A DNA stretch of 64,000 nucleotides from Rummeliibacillus pycnus_B (lineage in GTDB: Bacteria > Bacillota > Bacilli > Bacillales_A > Planococcaceae). Positions 24,045 to 32,734 of the stretch are shown here, in pieces. The translations under genes were made by a program, and so were the position numbers. How positions within the stretch are numbered: the stretch's first letter is position 1; every line of letters begins with the position of its first letter. Location: contig NZ_JBCMNM010000048.1 in assembly GCF_050459865.1 (NCBI RefSeq), positions 81,809-145,808 of the forward strand. The letters are read 5' to 3'. The notes beneath the pieces were generated by a model. That model was given only the letters and a program-made list of their open reading frames with translations, was not told where the DNA came from and searched no databases.

Positions 24045-24411
24045 TATTGACACCTCCATTACTATACATACGTATGGAAATGAGATAAAGATTCGTGTAT
24101 ACTTCATTTATTTTAGTGAATTAAATCAGTTTTTAAACATACCATGTTATCATTTATACGATTTAATTTAGCTAATAAATATTCTTCATCTATAGATGAG
24201 AAACAAAGTAATCATTGCAAGTAAAAAGGAAAGTGAATGTTAGACTTTTTATGATTATTGTTGATGTTTTTACAATTAATGTATCCTACTATTCGGTTTA
24301 AATAATGAAATTATCCTAGTGATATGCATACACTAATACACGCGAACGTAAATTTTGAAGAAATTGTGGTATAGTTAAGTGTAGATATTTAATGAGAAGG
24401 GATCGTTTGAA
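24045..24411. other. Divergent intergenic region
   Basis: About 370 AT-rich bases between the DUF4870 gene and map. It must hold both promoters, but I see no hexamer pair close enough to consensus to call, no hairpin of note and no small gene. Confidence 0.5.
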
Positions 24412-25164
24412 ATGATTGCAAATACGCAACAAGAAATAGACGCTTTAATGAAAGCTGGTCGTGCAATGGCTGAAATTCGCGAAGCTATGAAAGCCGCAAC
24501 AAAGCCAGGTGTGACAACAAAAGAATTGGATGATTTAGCTGGTCGTCTATTTGAGGAAAAAGGTGCTGTTTCAGGCCCTAAAGCAGAATATGATTTTCCA
24601 GGGTTCACTTGTATTAGTGTAAACGAACAAGTTGCACATGGTATCCCAGGTCATTACAAACTAAAAGCCGGAGACTTGATTAACATTGATGTTTCAGGTC
24701 ATGTTGATGGTTATTATGCAGATACAGGTATTTCATTTATCGTAGGAGACGTTGACTTACCAGAGGTTCAAAAAATCTGTGACGTTGCTAAAAGTGCATT
24801 TGATCGTGCAATGACTAAAGTCAAAGCAGGTTCCCGTCTAAACCAAATCGGTAAAGCTGTTGAACGTGAAGCTCATGATCATGGCTTATCAGTAATTATG
24901 AACTTAACTGGTCATGGTGTAGGTCGTTCACTGCATGAAGAACCACAATACGTTTTAAATTACTTTGATGCTTGGGAACGAACAATTCTTAAAGAAGGAA
25001 TGGTTCTAGCTGTTGAACCATTTATCTCACAAAAAGCAGAACACATCGTGGAAGCAGGTGATGGCTGGACTTTCATCACTCCAGATAAATCACTTGTAGC
25101 ACAACTTGAACATACAATCATTGTGACGAATGGTGAACCAATCATTACGACAAAAATAGATTAA
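24412..25164 (+). CDS. map: Methionine aminopeptidase type I
   Basis: A 250-aa type Ia enzyme that removes N-terminal methionine from new proteins. The substrate histidine is about His76 (VAHGIPG). Metal ligands are Asp93 (INIDVSG), Asp104 (YYADTGIS), the His of LTGHGVGRSLHEEP, the Glu of AVEPFIS and the Glu of QLEHTIIV. GAAGGGATCG provides the ribosome binding site. It is a stand-alone gene, not the ribosomal-protein operon copy, so a second map gene may exist elsewhere. Confidence 0.95.
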   Translation: MIANTQQEIDALMKAGRAMAEIREAMKAATKPGVTTKELDDLAGRLFEEKGAVSGPKAEYDFPGFTCISVNEQVAHGIPGHYKLKAGDLINIDVSGHVDGYYADTGISFIVGDVDLPEVQKICDVAKSAFDRAMTKVKAGSRLNQIGKAVEREAHDHGLSVIMNLTGHGVGRSLHEEPQYVLNYFDAWERTILKEGMVLAVEPFISQKAEHIVEAGDGWTFITPDKSLVAQLEHTIIVTNGEPIITTKID

Positions 25165-25166
25165 AA

Positions 25167-25204
25167 AAGAATTGGCTAAAAGTTTCTTTTGGCCAATTCT
25201 TTAA
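25167..25204 (+). terminator. Hairpin after map
   Basis: AGAATTGG/CCAATTCT stem with a long AT-rich loop, ending in TTAAGG. A modest terminator. Confidence 0.55.
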
Positions 25205-25257
25205 GGTAGTGTATTGAAGCAGGAGTAAATGCTCCGCAATGTACACAATAAGTATAA

Positions 25258-25305
25258 GGGGGTGTCTCTTATAAAGGGTAACAAAACACATTTAAGACAC
25301 CTCTT
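25258..25305. repeat. Hairpin of the GTGTC/GACAC type
   Basis: GGGTGTCTCTTATAAAGGGT pairs imperfectly with ACACATTTAAGACACCTC. Its layout resembles the hairpins at 11361-11407 and 14034-14075 and suggests a small dispersed palindrome. Confidence 0.45.
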
Positions 25306-25308
25306 CAA

Positions 25309-25342
25309 AGCTCTCTGAACTTATTCAGAGGGCTTTTGTTTT
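25309..25342 (+). terminator. Terminator reaching into the end of the opposite gene
   Basis: AGCTCTCTGAA/TTCAGAGGGCT followed by TTTTGTTTTTTT on the plus strand. It includes the stop codon of the minus-strand gene at 25321, so plus-strand transcripts end inside the 3' end of that gene. Confidence 0.7.
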
Positions 25343-26049
25343 TTTATAAAAATAATACCGACCACTAATACACCACTCAAGAAAAGGGCAGCAGTCGTTA
25401 CAAGTAATTCTTCAAAACCATTTTTAAATGCAATACCAATAAAAGCCCAAATATATACGATAGGGAAAAGTATATCATCATAATGGAAACGGATATGCAA
25501 TGCTATTGCAGTTCCACATGTAAGTGTAATAACGGCCCATAAAGGATCGCTAAGTCCTAAAAAACTCCAATGATTATGAGTAAAGAGAAAGGCAATATTC
25601 ATAAAAGTTACAATACTAACCCAAGCAAGGTACAACGATATTGGTAATCGCCCACCCCATGAACGATGCCAAGCAGGATATGTAAAATACAAACCTGTTA
25701 ATGAAAGAAGCATTAAAATGATCGACAAAATAGACCATGTAAAAAATTCATAATGCCAAAGATAAATCCATAACATATTAAAGATAGAACTAGTTACAAA
25801 CAATACTGTTTGTAATAGACTAATCTGAAATTTATTGCGATGATTTTTCCATAAAAGATAAATCCAATAGGCAAAAATAATATAAATAAATACTCTAATA
25901 ATATAAACATACCTCGCTGGACTAAATAGGACAGTATAGCTATTGGAGATTTCACTTGTTGTATGACCATTTAGTGGAATCATATTAGCGGCTACACTAA
26001 ATATAATCATTGCGATATAAACAATTGTAATGACGATTAGTCTGCCCAA
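25321..26049 (-). CDS. Multi-pass membrane protein, TspO/MBR-like
   Basis: A 242-aa membrane protein with about seven to eight hydrophobic segments. Tryptophan- and proline-containing stretches such as FSPARYVYIIRVFIYIIFAYW, NMLWIYLWHYEFF and YPAWHRSWGGRLPISLYLAW resemble the tryptophan-rich sensory protein (TspO/MBR) superfamily of Bacillales. TspO proteins bind porphyrins and lipids; no function is shown here. AGGAGGAG is 8-9 nt upstream of the ATG. Confidence 0.6.
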   Translation of the reverse strand: MGRLIVITIVYIAMIIFSVAANMIPLNGHTTSEISNSYTVLFSPARYVYIIRVFIYIIFAYWIYLLWKNHRNKFQISLLQTVLFVTSSIFNMLWIYLWHYEFFTWSILSIILMLLSLTGLYFTYPAWHRSWGGRLPISLYLAWVSIVTFMNIAFLFTHNHWSFLGLSDPLWAVITLTCGTAIALHIRFHYDDILFPIVYIWAFIGIAFKNGFEELLVTTAALFLSGVLVVGIIFIKKQKPSE

Positions 26050-26206
26050 TAAAATCTCCTCCTTTGATTAGATTTATAAACAAAACTAATGATTGATTAA
26101 ATCAGTCATCCATAAGTATACAATCGTTTTGCTCCAACAACAAATATCATTTTAGTGAACTTTGCCGTAATATGTTAATATGGAAGAAAAAAGGGAGCAG
26201 ATAAAG

Positions 26207-26977
26207 GTGACTAAGCACATAGAAAATATGAATTTAGATAAACAGTTAGATGAAAATTTTTCCTACAAAAAAGAGTTAAAAAAGCTACAATTCGAGATGC
26301 TCAACATTCAGCAATTCCTTTTTAAGCATAATATTGGATTGATCATTGGCTTTGAAGGTATGGATGCAGCAGGAAAAGGTGGGGCTATTAAACGATTAAC
26401 AGAACGTTTAGATCCACGTGGATATGTAGTGCATCCAATTGCTGCACCAACTCAAAGTGAACTAAAATATAACCATCTTTATCGATTTTGGAAACGCCTT
26501 CCCGCTCGTGGTCAAATCGGTATATTTGATCGTACATGGTATGGAAGGGTACTAGTAGAACGTATTGAGGGATTCGCTTCAAAGGATGAATGGGGACGTG
26601 CTTATGAAGAAATCAATCAATTTGAGAAATTATTAACGGATGATCATTTCATCCTAATGAAGTTTTGGATTCAAGTATCAAATGAGGAACAGTTAAAAAG
26701 ATTTAAAGAACGTCAAGAAGATCCGTATAAAAAGTGGAAACTGACGGATGAAGATTGGCGTAATCGTGATAAATGGCCACTATACGTAGAAGCGGCTAAT
26801 GATATGTTTGACAAAACAAATAAAAAAAATACTCCATGGATCTTAATTGAAGGAAATGATAAAAAATATGCGCGCATTAAAGTGTTAAAGGAAACGATTA
26901 AACATGTAAAAAAAGAATGTGCACGTTTTGGTCTACAAGTTACAGATCCTGCAGAGGCTACTGCTCAAGAAGTTTAG
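26207..26977 (+). CDS. Polyphosphate kinase 2 family protein
   Basis: A PPK2-type kinase of 256 aa that moves phosphate between polyphosphate and nucleotides. Walker A is GMDAAGKGG (about 51-59), followed by the RLDPRGYVVHPIAAPTQSE segment, Walker B FDRTWYGRVLVERIEG and the lid region QEDPYKKWKLTDEDW. I chose the GTG at 26207 because AAGGGAG is 9 nt upstream; the ATG at 26180 has no ribosome binding site. Class (AMP- or ADP-phosphorylating) is not resolved. Confidence 0.88.
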   Translation: MTKHIENMNLDKQLDENFSYKKELKKLQFEMLNIQQFLFKHNIGLIIGFEGMDAAGKGGAIKRLTERLDPRGYVVHPIAAPTQSELKYNHLYRFWKRLPARGQIGIFDRTWYGRVLVERIEGFASKDEWGRAYEEINQFEKLLTDDHFILMKFWIQVSNEEQLKRFKERQEDPYKKWKLTDEDWRNRDKWPLYVEAANDMFDKTNKKNTPWILIEGNDKKYARIKVLKETIKHVKKECARFGLQVTDPAEATAQEV

Positions 26978-27043
26978 CAGTAATTATTATATAGCTGTAT
27001 AAAGTAACTTAATAGCTTTACAATGCTATCACAAAGGGTGGGT

Positions 27044-27598
27044 ATGGTTAGTATGGTATTTTTAGAGGGGCAGCGTTGTTATTTACGTACATTAGAAGTA
27101 GCGGATGTAACTCCATATACAGAGATGGTTGCTCGCAATATGCGTTACTGGTCTATTCATGAGCCATTGCATCCGCCTGAATACTACACTGAAAAAGTAC
27201 AATTGAAGAAAATTCAAGATTCTACTCGACAGATGCATGCAAATCGTGAGTATAGTTTTGGTATTTTCGCTTCTGGGACGACCCAGATTGTTGGACATAT
27301 TTCAGTATATTCGATTAGACGCCTACCTTTCTCAAGTGCATTTGTCGGTTATTCAATGGACGAAGTGCATACTGGAAAGGGGATTGTTTCTGAAGCACTT
27401 TCAATCGTTTCAAAGTTTGCATTTGAGGATTTATGTATTCATCGTTTGGAAGCATATGTTTCACCAAAAAATGTAGCTTCAGTACGAGTATTAGAGAAAG
27501 CGGGATTTCTAAGAGAGGGTTTACTACGAAAATTGCTATATATTAATGGTAAATGGCAAGATCATTATTTGTATGCATTAATGGAGGATGATTATTGA
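27044..27598 (+). CDS. GNAT N-acetyltransferase, RimJ/RimL type
   Basis: A 184-aa acetyltransferase. The opening FLEGQRCYLRTLEVADVTPY, the acetyl-CoA region VGYSMDEVHTGKGIVSEAL and the C-terminal RLEAYVSPKNVASVRVLEKAGF LREGLL block are those of the RimJ/RimL subgroup, which acetylates ribosomal proteins or other N-termini. The start may be the ATG at 27044 (near AAAGGGTG) or 27053. The true substrate is unknown. Confidence 0.87.
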   Translation: MVSMVFLEGQRCYLRTLEVADVTPYTEMVARNMRYWSIHEPLHPPEYYTEKVQLKKIQDSTRQMHANREYSFGIFASGTTQIVGHISVYSIRRLPFSSAFVGYSMDEVHTGKGIVSEALSIVSKFAFEDLCIHRLEAYVSPKNVASVRVLEKAGFLREGLLRKLLYINGKWQDHYLYALMEDDY

Positions 27599-27704
27599 AA
27601 GGGAAAGGCCGCTTGGCGGAGATGGAGAAGTAATGTTCTCAAAATATTCAACGGAATGTAGAGAATTGTTGTCGAATTTCCCAGGAAATATGTCAGAATA
27701 ACGT

Positions 27705-27743
27705 AAAAAGCGATTTCCTCAAATTTTAAGGAAATCGCTTTTT
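27705..27743. terminator. Bidirectional terminator between converging genes
   Basis: AAAAAGCGATTTCCT with AGGAAATCGCTTTTT, 15-bp stem with terminal A- and T-runs. It serves both the acetyltransferase and the carbonic anhydrase gene. Confidence 0.9.
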
Positions 27744-27756
27744 ACTCTATCAATTT

Positions 27757-28317
27757 TTATTTGTTTCCATCAACTACAACATCTAAATGACCTGTTTTTG
27801 GGTCAATTACTAATCCATGGACAGGAATAGAGTCTAAAATTAAAGGATGATTTTTTATCAGTTCAACACTGTTACGAACGTTATCTTGAACATCATCAAA
27901 ACCATGTAACCATTGATTTAAATCTACTCCTGAATAGTTAAGTATATCTAGTGTTTCTTGCTTAATTCCACGCTCCAGCATTTTTTGTAGCATTTTATCA
28001 GGGGCAACTGCACTCATACCACAGTCGTAGTGACCTACTACAAAAACTTCGTCTGCTTGAAGCTCATAAATTGCGACTAGTAAACTTCGCATGATTCCAC
28101 CGAATGGATGGTTTAAAATTGCACCAGCACTTTTGACCATTTTAACATCCCCATTACGAAGATTCATCGCTTTAGGTAGTAATTCGACTAGACGGGTATC
28201 CATGCAAGTTAAAACTACAAAATGTTTATCAGGGTATTTACTTGTAATGTATGGCTCATATTTTTTTTCATTCACGAAGGATTCATTGAATGTAAGAATT
28301 TCATTTAGAATAGACAT
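27757..28317 (-). CDS. Beta-class carbonic anhydrase
   Basis: A 186-aa zinc enzyme that interconverts CO2 and bicarbonate. Zinc ligands and partners are Cys38, Asp40 and Arg42 (LTCMDTRL), His96 and Cys99 (VVGHYDCG). The length matches the small YtiB-type beta enzymes of Bacilli. I chose the ATG at 28317 because AAAGGAGAAG lies 7 nt upstream; the longer frame lacks a site. Confidence 0.9.
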   Translation of the reverse strand: MSILNEILTFNESFVNEKKYEPYITSKYPDKHFVVLTCMDTRLVELLPKAMNLRNGDVKMVKSAGAILNHPFGGIMRSLLVAIYELQADEVFVVGHYDCGMSAVAPDKMLQKMLERGIKQETLDILNYSGVDLNQWLHGFDDVQDNVRNSVELIKNHPLILDSIPVHGLVIDPKTGHLDVVVDGNK

Positions 28318-28402
28318 GCGTTCACTTCTCCTTTTCACTTCCCCTTTGCATTACATTACTAATTGTAAAATATCTATTCTAAAAAGAAAATATTGAATTG
28401 TT

Positions 28403-29401
28403 TTATTTTTTTAGTAAATGAATCGTATCTAATGCTTTTCCGGTACCTACTGCTACAGATTCCAATGGTTCAGGAGCTAAATGTACAGGTACGTCTAATA
28501 CAATTGAAAGCCATTCAGTCATGCCTTTTAATAGAGAACCACCGCCAGTTAGTACTATCCCACGATCGACAATATCACCTGATAATTCTGGAGGACAGCT
28601 TTCTAGTGTTCTACGAATCAATTCTAAAATAGATAATAGACTTTCGTTTAAACAGTTTTGAATCTCAAGAGAAGATACTGTGATTGTTTTTGGAAGTCCA
28701 GTTACAATATCACGTCCGCGAATTATCATTGTTTCAGTTGGATGTTCAATCAATGCATAGCCAATTTCTTGTTTGATTTTTTCAGCGGTTGGTTCTCCGA
28801 TTAAAACATTAAATTCTTTTCGAGCGTATTGAATAATTTCTTCATTCATACGATCACCACCAAGTTTCATCGTATTAGAAGTAACGACTCCACCAAATGA
28901 AATAATTCCGACTTCTGTTGTACCGCCACCTATATCTACGATGACACTTGCTATTGGATCACTAACAGGTAGTTCTGCACCGATTGCTGCTGCAACTGGT
29001 TCCTCGATTAAGTAAACTTCTTTTGCACCACATTGTTTAACAGCATCTTGTATTGCTAAACGCTCAACAGAAGTTGCTCCAGATGGTGTACATACAACGA
29101 CAGTTGGTTTACGTAATGATGATCCCATTTTTTTTGATGCCTTTTCCATCATGGCTTTAATCATCGCTGTTGTCATATTAAAGTCAGCTATTACGCCATC
29201 TTTTAATGGACGCATTGCTTGGATTGACATAGGTGTTTTTCCAATCATTTCTTTAGCTTCTACCCCAGTAGCGATGATTTCGTTTGTGTTCGTGTTAAAT
29301 GCTACAACTGATGGTTCATTTAAAATGATGCCCTTACTTTTTGTATATACTAACGTATTGGCTGTGCCAAGATCGATTCCAATTGATGTTGTCGAAAACA
29401 T
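28403..29401 (-). CDS. mreBH: MreB-like rod-shape protein, MreBH type
   Basis: A 332-aa bacterial actin. Nucleotide-binding motifs are IGIDLGTANTLVY, the Asp-rich VIVDIGGGTTEVGIISFGG and the adenosine motif GIVLTGGGSLLKGM. GIILNEPSVVAFNT, KPTVVVCTPSG and ELSGDIVDRGIVLTGGG are very close to B. subtilis MreBH (335 aa), and it stands alone rather than beside mreC, both of which favour MreBH over MreB or Mbl. It guides lateral wall synthesis and autolysin placement at the membrane. GAGGAGG precedes the ATG. Confidence 0.88.
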   Translation of the reverse strand: MFSTTSIGIDLGTANTLVYTKSKGIILNEPSVVAFNTNTNEIIATGVEAKEMIGKTPMSIQAMRPLKDGVIADFNMTTAMIKAMMEKASKKMGSSLRKPTVVVCTPSGATSVERLAIQDAVKQCGAKEVYLIEEPVAAAIGAELPVSDPIASVIVDIGGGTTEVGIISFGGVVTSNTMKLGGDRMNEEIIQYARKEFNVLIGEPTAEKIKQEIGYALIEHPTETMIIRGRDIVTGLPKTITVSSLEIQNCLNESLLSILELIRRTLESCPPELSGDIVDRGIVLTGGGSLLKGMTEWLSIVLDVPVHLAPEPLESVAVGTGKALDTIHLLKK

Positions 29402-29710
29402 ACGTAAAATTCCTCCTCTTAAGAAAACGGTTCTTTATCAAATGTTGGTAAGTTGGGGAATACACCTTCACATTTCAATTGCTGCTTGCTGAAATATGAG
29501 AATACCACAATAAATAGTATAGAACCTAAAAACCTTTAGTTACATAAGTATAAAGTATATTTTTTATATTAAGTATGTTATTTAATGGTATATAACAATT
29601 ATTTCAGTTTAATATGAAAAGATAGTTGGTAGAAAAAGTAGATTAATGGAATTTATATAGTAGGAAAGATTTTGATTGTTATAGATTTGTTAAATAAATG
29701 TGAGGAGAAT
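29402..29710. other. Intergenic region upstream of mreBH
   Basis: About 300 AT-rich bases without a convincing gene, hairpin or promoter beyond the ribosome binding site of mreBH. Confidence 0.4.
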
Positions 29711-29745
29711 TTAAAAAAGAGCTCCTTGCAGTTTGCAAGGAGCTC
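29711..29745 (-). terminator. Terminator of the 46-aa membrane peptide gene
   Basis: A perfect 12-bp stem (GAGCTCCTTGCA 29719-29730, TGCAAGGAGCTC 29734-29745) with a 3-nt loop, followed on the minus strand by a T-run. Confidence 0.88.
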
Positions 29746-29752
29746 TCCTATA

Positions 29753-29893
29753 TTAGAATTTAGTTTTTGGTTTTGGATCTATGATATGTGAAGTAGAAGA
29801 ATCAAGACCTACTCGTAAATAGTGTATTAATAAAGCACCTGTAATTAAAAGTAAACCCATCATTCCACCTACAATTGCAATAAATGATGCCAT
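29753..29893 (-). CDS. Small single-pass membrane protein, 46 aa
   Basis: A 46-aa frame starting ATG behind AGGGAGGG (about 9 nt). Residues about 3-25 form one hydrophobic glycine-containing helix (IAIVGGMMGLLLITGALLI), then a polar tail ending KPKPKTKF-like (DPKPKTKF). It has its own strong terminator 7 nt behind the stop, which supports expression. Family not recognised. Confidence 0.65.
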   Translation of the reverse strand: MASFIAIVGGMMGLLLITGALLIHYLRVGLDSSTSHIIDPKPKTKF

Positions 29894-30302
29894 AATCGAT
29901 AGCCCTCCCTAAAATTAAATATATTCATTATTAACTAGTATACATGATTCTAGCTTTTAAAATAAGGCTAAAATATGAATTCTATAAAATCTTACAATGA
30001 TTTTATAGAACATTATTATCATAGCACATTTTACCGAAAAGAAAATGGTTATTTATAGTAACGACTATTGAGATTAGAATGCCCAGTTACCATTACGAAA
30101 AACAGCTTCTACTTGACCATCTTAAAAATACTAAAATAATTGTAACAATTTAAAAAAAATAAGCAAATGCGACAAATTTAAATAATATACTGTCTATTTT
30201 ATGAATTTTCGTCAAATATCCTTTATTGTTCGACGCGAAATATTAACATTAAGAAAAAATGACCGAAATAATAACAAGAATGACGACTTTGGAGGTACTA
30301 AA
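29894..30302. other. AT-rich intergenic region upstream of motA
   Basis: About 400 bases, strongly AT-rich. A frame continuous with motA runs back to 30201 but has no ribosome binding site. I found no sigma-D hexamers (TAAA-N15-GCCGATAT) in it. Nothing else to report. Confidence 0.45.
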
Positions 30303-31106
30303 ATGGATTTATCATCAGTTGTGGGTCTAATAATGGGCGTCGTAGCAGTAGTTGTGGGTATGTACTTTAAAGGTGTGACTCCAGATGCGTTGCTTAACCC
30401 AGCAGCACTCTTAATTATTATCTTAGGGACAATGGCAACAATAACAATTGGGTTTCCTAAGAGTGAATTGAAAAGAATACCAAAACTATTCAAAATCATA
30501 TTCACGGAGCAAAAGCTAGTAAGCGATGTAGAAATTATTAAAATGTTTTCTCAATGGGCAGATTTAGCGCGTCGTGAGGGATTACTAGCTTTAGAAGGTA
30601 AAGTTGCTGAAATTAACGATCCTTTCTTGAAAAACGGTTTAACTTTGGCTATTGATGGTCAAAATGCAGACTATATTCGCGATGTCTTAACTGAAGAAGT
30701 AGAAGCAATGGAAGAGCGTCATGGAAGTGGATCGCAAATTTTCACTCAAGCAGGTACATATGCACCAACATTAGGGGTACTCGGTGCAGTTGTTGGTTTA
30801 ATTGCAGCGTTGAAAGATATGAGTGACATAGACAAATTAGCGCACGCCATTTCTGCGGCCTTTATTGCAACATTGCTAGGGATTTTTACAGGTTACGTTT
30901 TATGGCATCCGTTTGCTAATAAGCTTAGACGTAAATCTAGTATTGAAGCACGTCAAAAAATGATGATGATTGAAGGGATTCTTTCAGTTTTAGAAGGGGA
31001 GGCTCCTCGCGTAATTGAACAAAAACTTGCTTCATACTTAACAAAAGAAGAACGCCGACAAATTATGGATGAAAGCGGGGCGAGCGGCCTTGGCAAAGAA
31101 GACTAA
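30303..31106 (+). CDS. motA: Flagellar motor stator protein MotA
   Basis: A 267-aa stator subunit with four membrane helices (about 3-22, 33-50, 150-170, 182-205) and the cytoplasmic loop that contacts FliG between helices 2 and 3. GSGSQIFTQAGTYAPTLGVLGAVVGLI includes the conserved Pro/Gly of helix 3. I chose the ATG at 30303 with TTTGGAGGT 9 nt upstream; the longer frame adds a non-conserved 34-residue extension. It overlaps motB. A Na+-type MotP cannot be fully excluded. Confidence 0.9.
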   Translation: MDLSSVVGLIMGVVAVVVGMYFKGVTPDALLNPAALLIIILGTMATITIGFPKSELKRIPKLFKIIFTEQKLVSDVEIIKMFSQWADLARREGLLALEGKVAEINDPFLKNGLTLAIDGQNADYIRDVLTEEVEAMEERHGSGSQIFTQAGTYAPTLGVLGAVVGLIAALKDMSDIDKLAHAISAAFIATLLGIFTGYVLWHPFANKLRRKSSIEARQKMMMIEGILSVLEGEAPRVIEQKLASYLTKEERRQIMDESGASGLGKED

Positions 31107-31905
31107 AAGAAGAAAAAAACATGATGAAGAAATGTCAGAGGCATGGTTGCTTCCTTATTCCGATCTTCTTACACTATTATTGGCATTGTTTATTGTATTA
31201 TTTGCAACTAGCTCTGTAGATGCTCAAAAGTTAGCTCAATTATCTGCAGCGTTTAATGCTGTGTTTGAGGGAGGTAGTGGGGTAATGGATAATCCTTCCC
31301 CAGTAGATCCAACAGACCCAAAAACTATATCGAATAGCAAAAACTCAGCTTATGTAGAAGACCAAAAATCGCTTTCTAAAATAAAAGGAAAAGTGGATGA
31401 TTTTATAGCTGTAAACGAGTTAGAAAAACAATTCGAAACAAAGTTAACTGATGAGGGTCTTCTCGTTACAATTCGAGATAGTGTGTTATTTGATCCTGGT
31501 AAAGCAGATGTGAAAGAAGAACACAAAGCTACAGCAAAAGAATTGTCAAAACTTCTAGTATTTGAACCTAAAAGAAATGTAGTGATCACAGGGTACACAG
31601 ATAATGTTCCAGAGCGTAATGGTGAGTTCTCATCGAACTGGGAACTAAGTGTAATGCGTGCAGTAAACTTTTTGACACTGATTGTAGATAATAATCCAAA
31701 ATTAGACTCATCATATTTTAGTGCTAAAGGTTACGGAGAAAACAAACCGATTGCTTCAAACGATACAGCAGAAAATCGCGCTAAGAACCGTCGTGTAGAA
31801 GTACTAATTCAACCATTAGTGAAAAAAGATGGTACTTCAACAGATCCTTCTAGTCAGACGGATTTATCAAAACAATCAAATAAAGAAAATACAACAAAAG
31901 AATAA
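31090..31905 (+). CDS. motB: Flagellar motor stator protein MotB
   Basis: A 271-aa stator partner with one helix at about 18-40; the ion-carrying aspartate is Asp25 in WLLPYSDLLTLLLALFIVL, matching Asp24 of B. subtilis MotB. The C-terminal OmpA-like domain (ITGYTDNVPERNGEFSSNW, AENRAKNRRVEVLI) binds peptidoglycan. The basic opening AKKTKRRKKHDEE argues for the TTG at 31090; an ATG at 31069 in the same frame is possible. The start lies inside motA, so the pair is translationally coupled. Confidence 0.9.
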   Translation: MAKKTKRRKKHDEEMSEAWLLPYSDLLTLLLALFIVLFATSSVDAQKLAQLSAAFNAVFEGGSGVMDNPSPVDPTDPKTISNSKNSAYVEDQKSLSKIKGKVDDFIAVNELEKQFETKLTDEGLLVTIRDSVLFDPGKADVKEEHKATAKELSKLLVFEPKRNVVITGYTDNVPERNGEFSSNWELSVMRAVNFLTLIVDNNPKLDSSYFSAKGYGENKPIASNDTAENRAKNRRVEVLIQPLVKKDGTSTDPSSQTDLSKQSNKENTTKE

Positions 31906-31918
31906 TATAATTAGTATA

Positions 31919-31960
31919 GAAGCGGAAGCTGCTAGAGTTTGACTAGCAGCTTCCGCTTTA
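31919..31960. terminator. Terminator between motB and yfkK
   Basis: Very strong stem AAGCGGAAGCTGCTAG/CTAGCAGCTTCCGCTT, loop of 7 nt; serves converging genes. Confidence 0.88.
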
Positions 31961-32182
31961 CTATTTACGTAATGAGCCAAGTTCTGCAACGATTGCTTGC
32001 ATTTCACTTGGACTAAAGGCTTGACGCTTCATTACCATTTCATACAAAAAAACTAACTCTTCGTAATTATTTGTATCAAAGTGTTCAGGTTTCATCGCAT
32101 CTGCATTAACCATACGTAGCTTATCTTTAATTCCTTCAATCATGAAAGTTACATTTTCTGTAGATGGTTGTGTAAGATTCAA
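31961..32182 (-). CDS. yfkK: UPF0435 (DUF1128) protein YfkK
   Basis: A 73-aa acidic, helical protein. NVTFMIEGIKDKLRMVNADA, FDTNNYEELVFLYEMVMKR and FSPSEMQAIVAELGSLRK match YfkK of B. subtilis in sequence and length. Function unknown. AGGAGG lies before the ATG. Confidence 0.9.
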   Translation of the reverse strand: MNLTQPSTENVTFMIEGIKDKLRMVNADAMKPEHFDTNNYEELVFLYEMVMKRQAFSPSEMQAIVAELGSLRK

Positions 32183-32347
32183 AGGGATTCCTCCTATCTT
32201 TTATTCCATTCATTTACTACAGTATCATTTCACGATGGCATTTGATTGTCAATTCTTATTTGTAAACTTTAAAAGAGGTTTGAAACTGTTTTACAAGCAA
32301 AGTAGTGGGGTATAATAATATATATAGATGTTTGGAGGAGGATAAAT

Positions 32348-32707
32348 ATGTCTAACAAATTAGTTACAGGTATCGCATTAGGCGCAGTTGCAGGTGCAGC
32401 ATTAAGTATGTTGGATCGACGTACGCGTGAAACTACAACTAAAAGGGTGAAGCATTTTGTCATTGATGTGCAGTATTATGCATATAATCCTGAAGAATTA
32501 GTCGGCAAAATCCAATCTACAACTAACAAAGCTCAATCTATGTATCATACTTTTATGCATGACAAAGATTTCTATTTGGAAAAGATAAATGAGATTCAAG
32601 AATTAACTCCTCAAGTAAAGGAGATAGTTCTTGAGACAAAAGATGTATTTACAGCGGGTATTGAAAAAGAGAAGAATTCTCCCTCTGAATCAGTTATTCA
32701 TCTATAA
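32348..32707 (+). CDS. YtxH-domain-like small protein
   Basis: A 119-aa protein with an N-terminal glycine/alanine-rich hydrophobic stretch (LVTGIALGAVAGAALSML) followed by a charged helical region, as in YtxH-domain and related stress proteins. GGAGGAGG precedes the ATG. It is 27 nt upstream of the YihY-family gene and likely co-transcribed. The role is unknown. Confidence 0.65.
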   Translation: MSNKLVTGIALGAVAGAALSMLDRRTRETTTKRVKHFVIDVQYYAYNPEELVGKIQSTTNKAQSMYHTFMHDKDFYLEKINEIQELTPQVKEIVLETKDVFTAGIEKEKNSPSESVIHL

Positions 32708-32734
32708 GTTACTCATACAAAGGGGGAATCCCTT

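Noticed and set aside
27633..27701. A 22-codon ATG frame behind GGAG after the acetyltransferase gene
   Set aside because: Very short, spacing of 5 nt, composition not protein-like and it runs up to a bidirectional terminator; chance frame is the simpler reading.
29402..29710. Additional small gene in the region upstream of mreBH
   Set aside because: The frames present lack ribosome binding sites and have biased, non-coding composition.
30201..30302. N-terminal extension of MotA by 34 residues
   Set aside because: No ribosome binding site at 30201, and the extension is Asn/Lys-rich and unlike any MotA; GGAGGT before 30303 decides the start.
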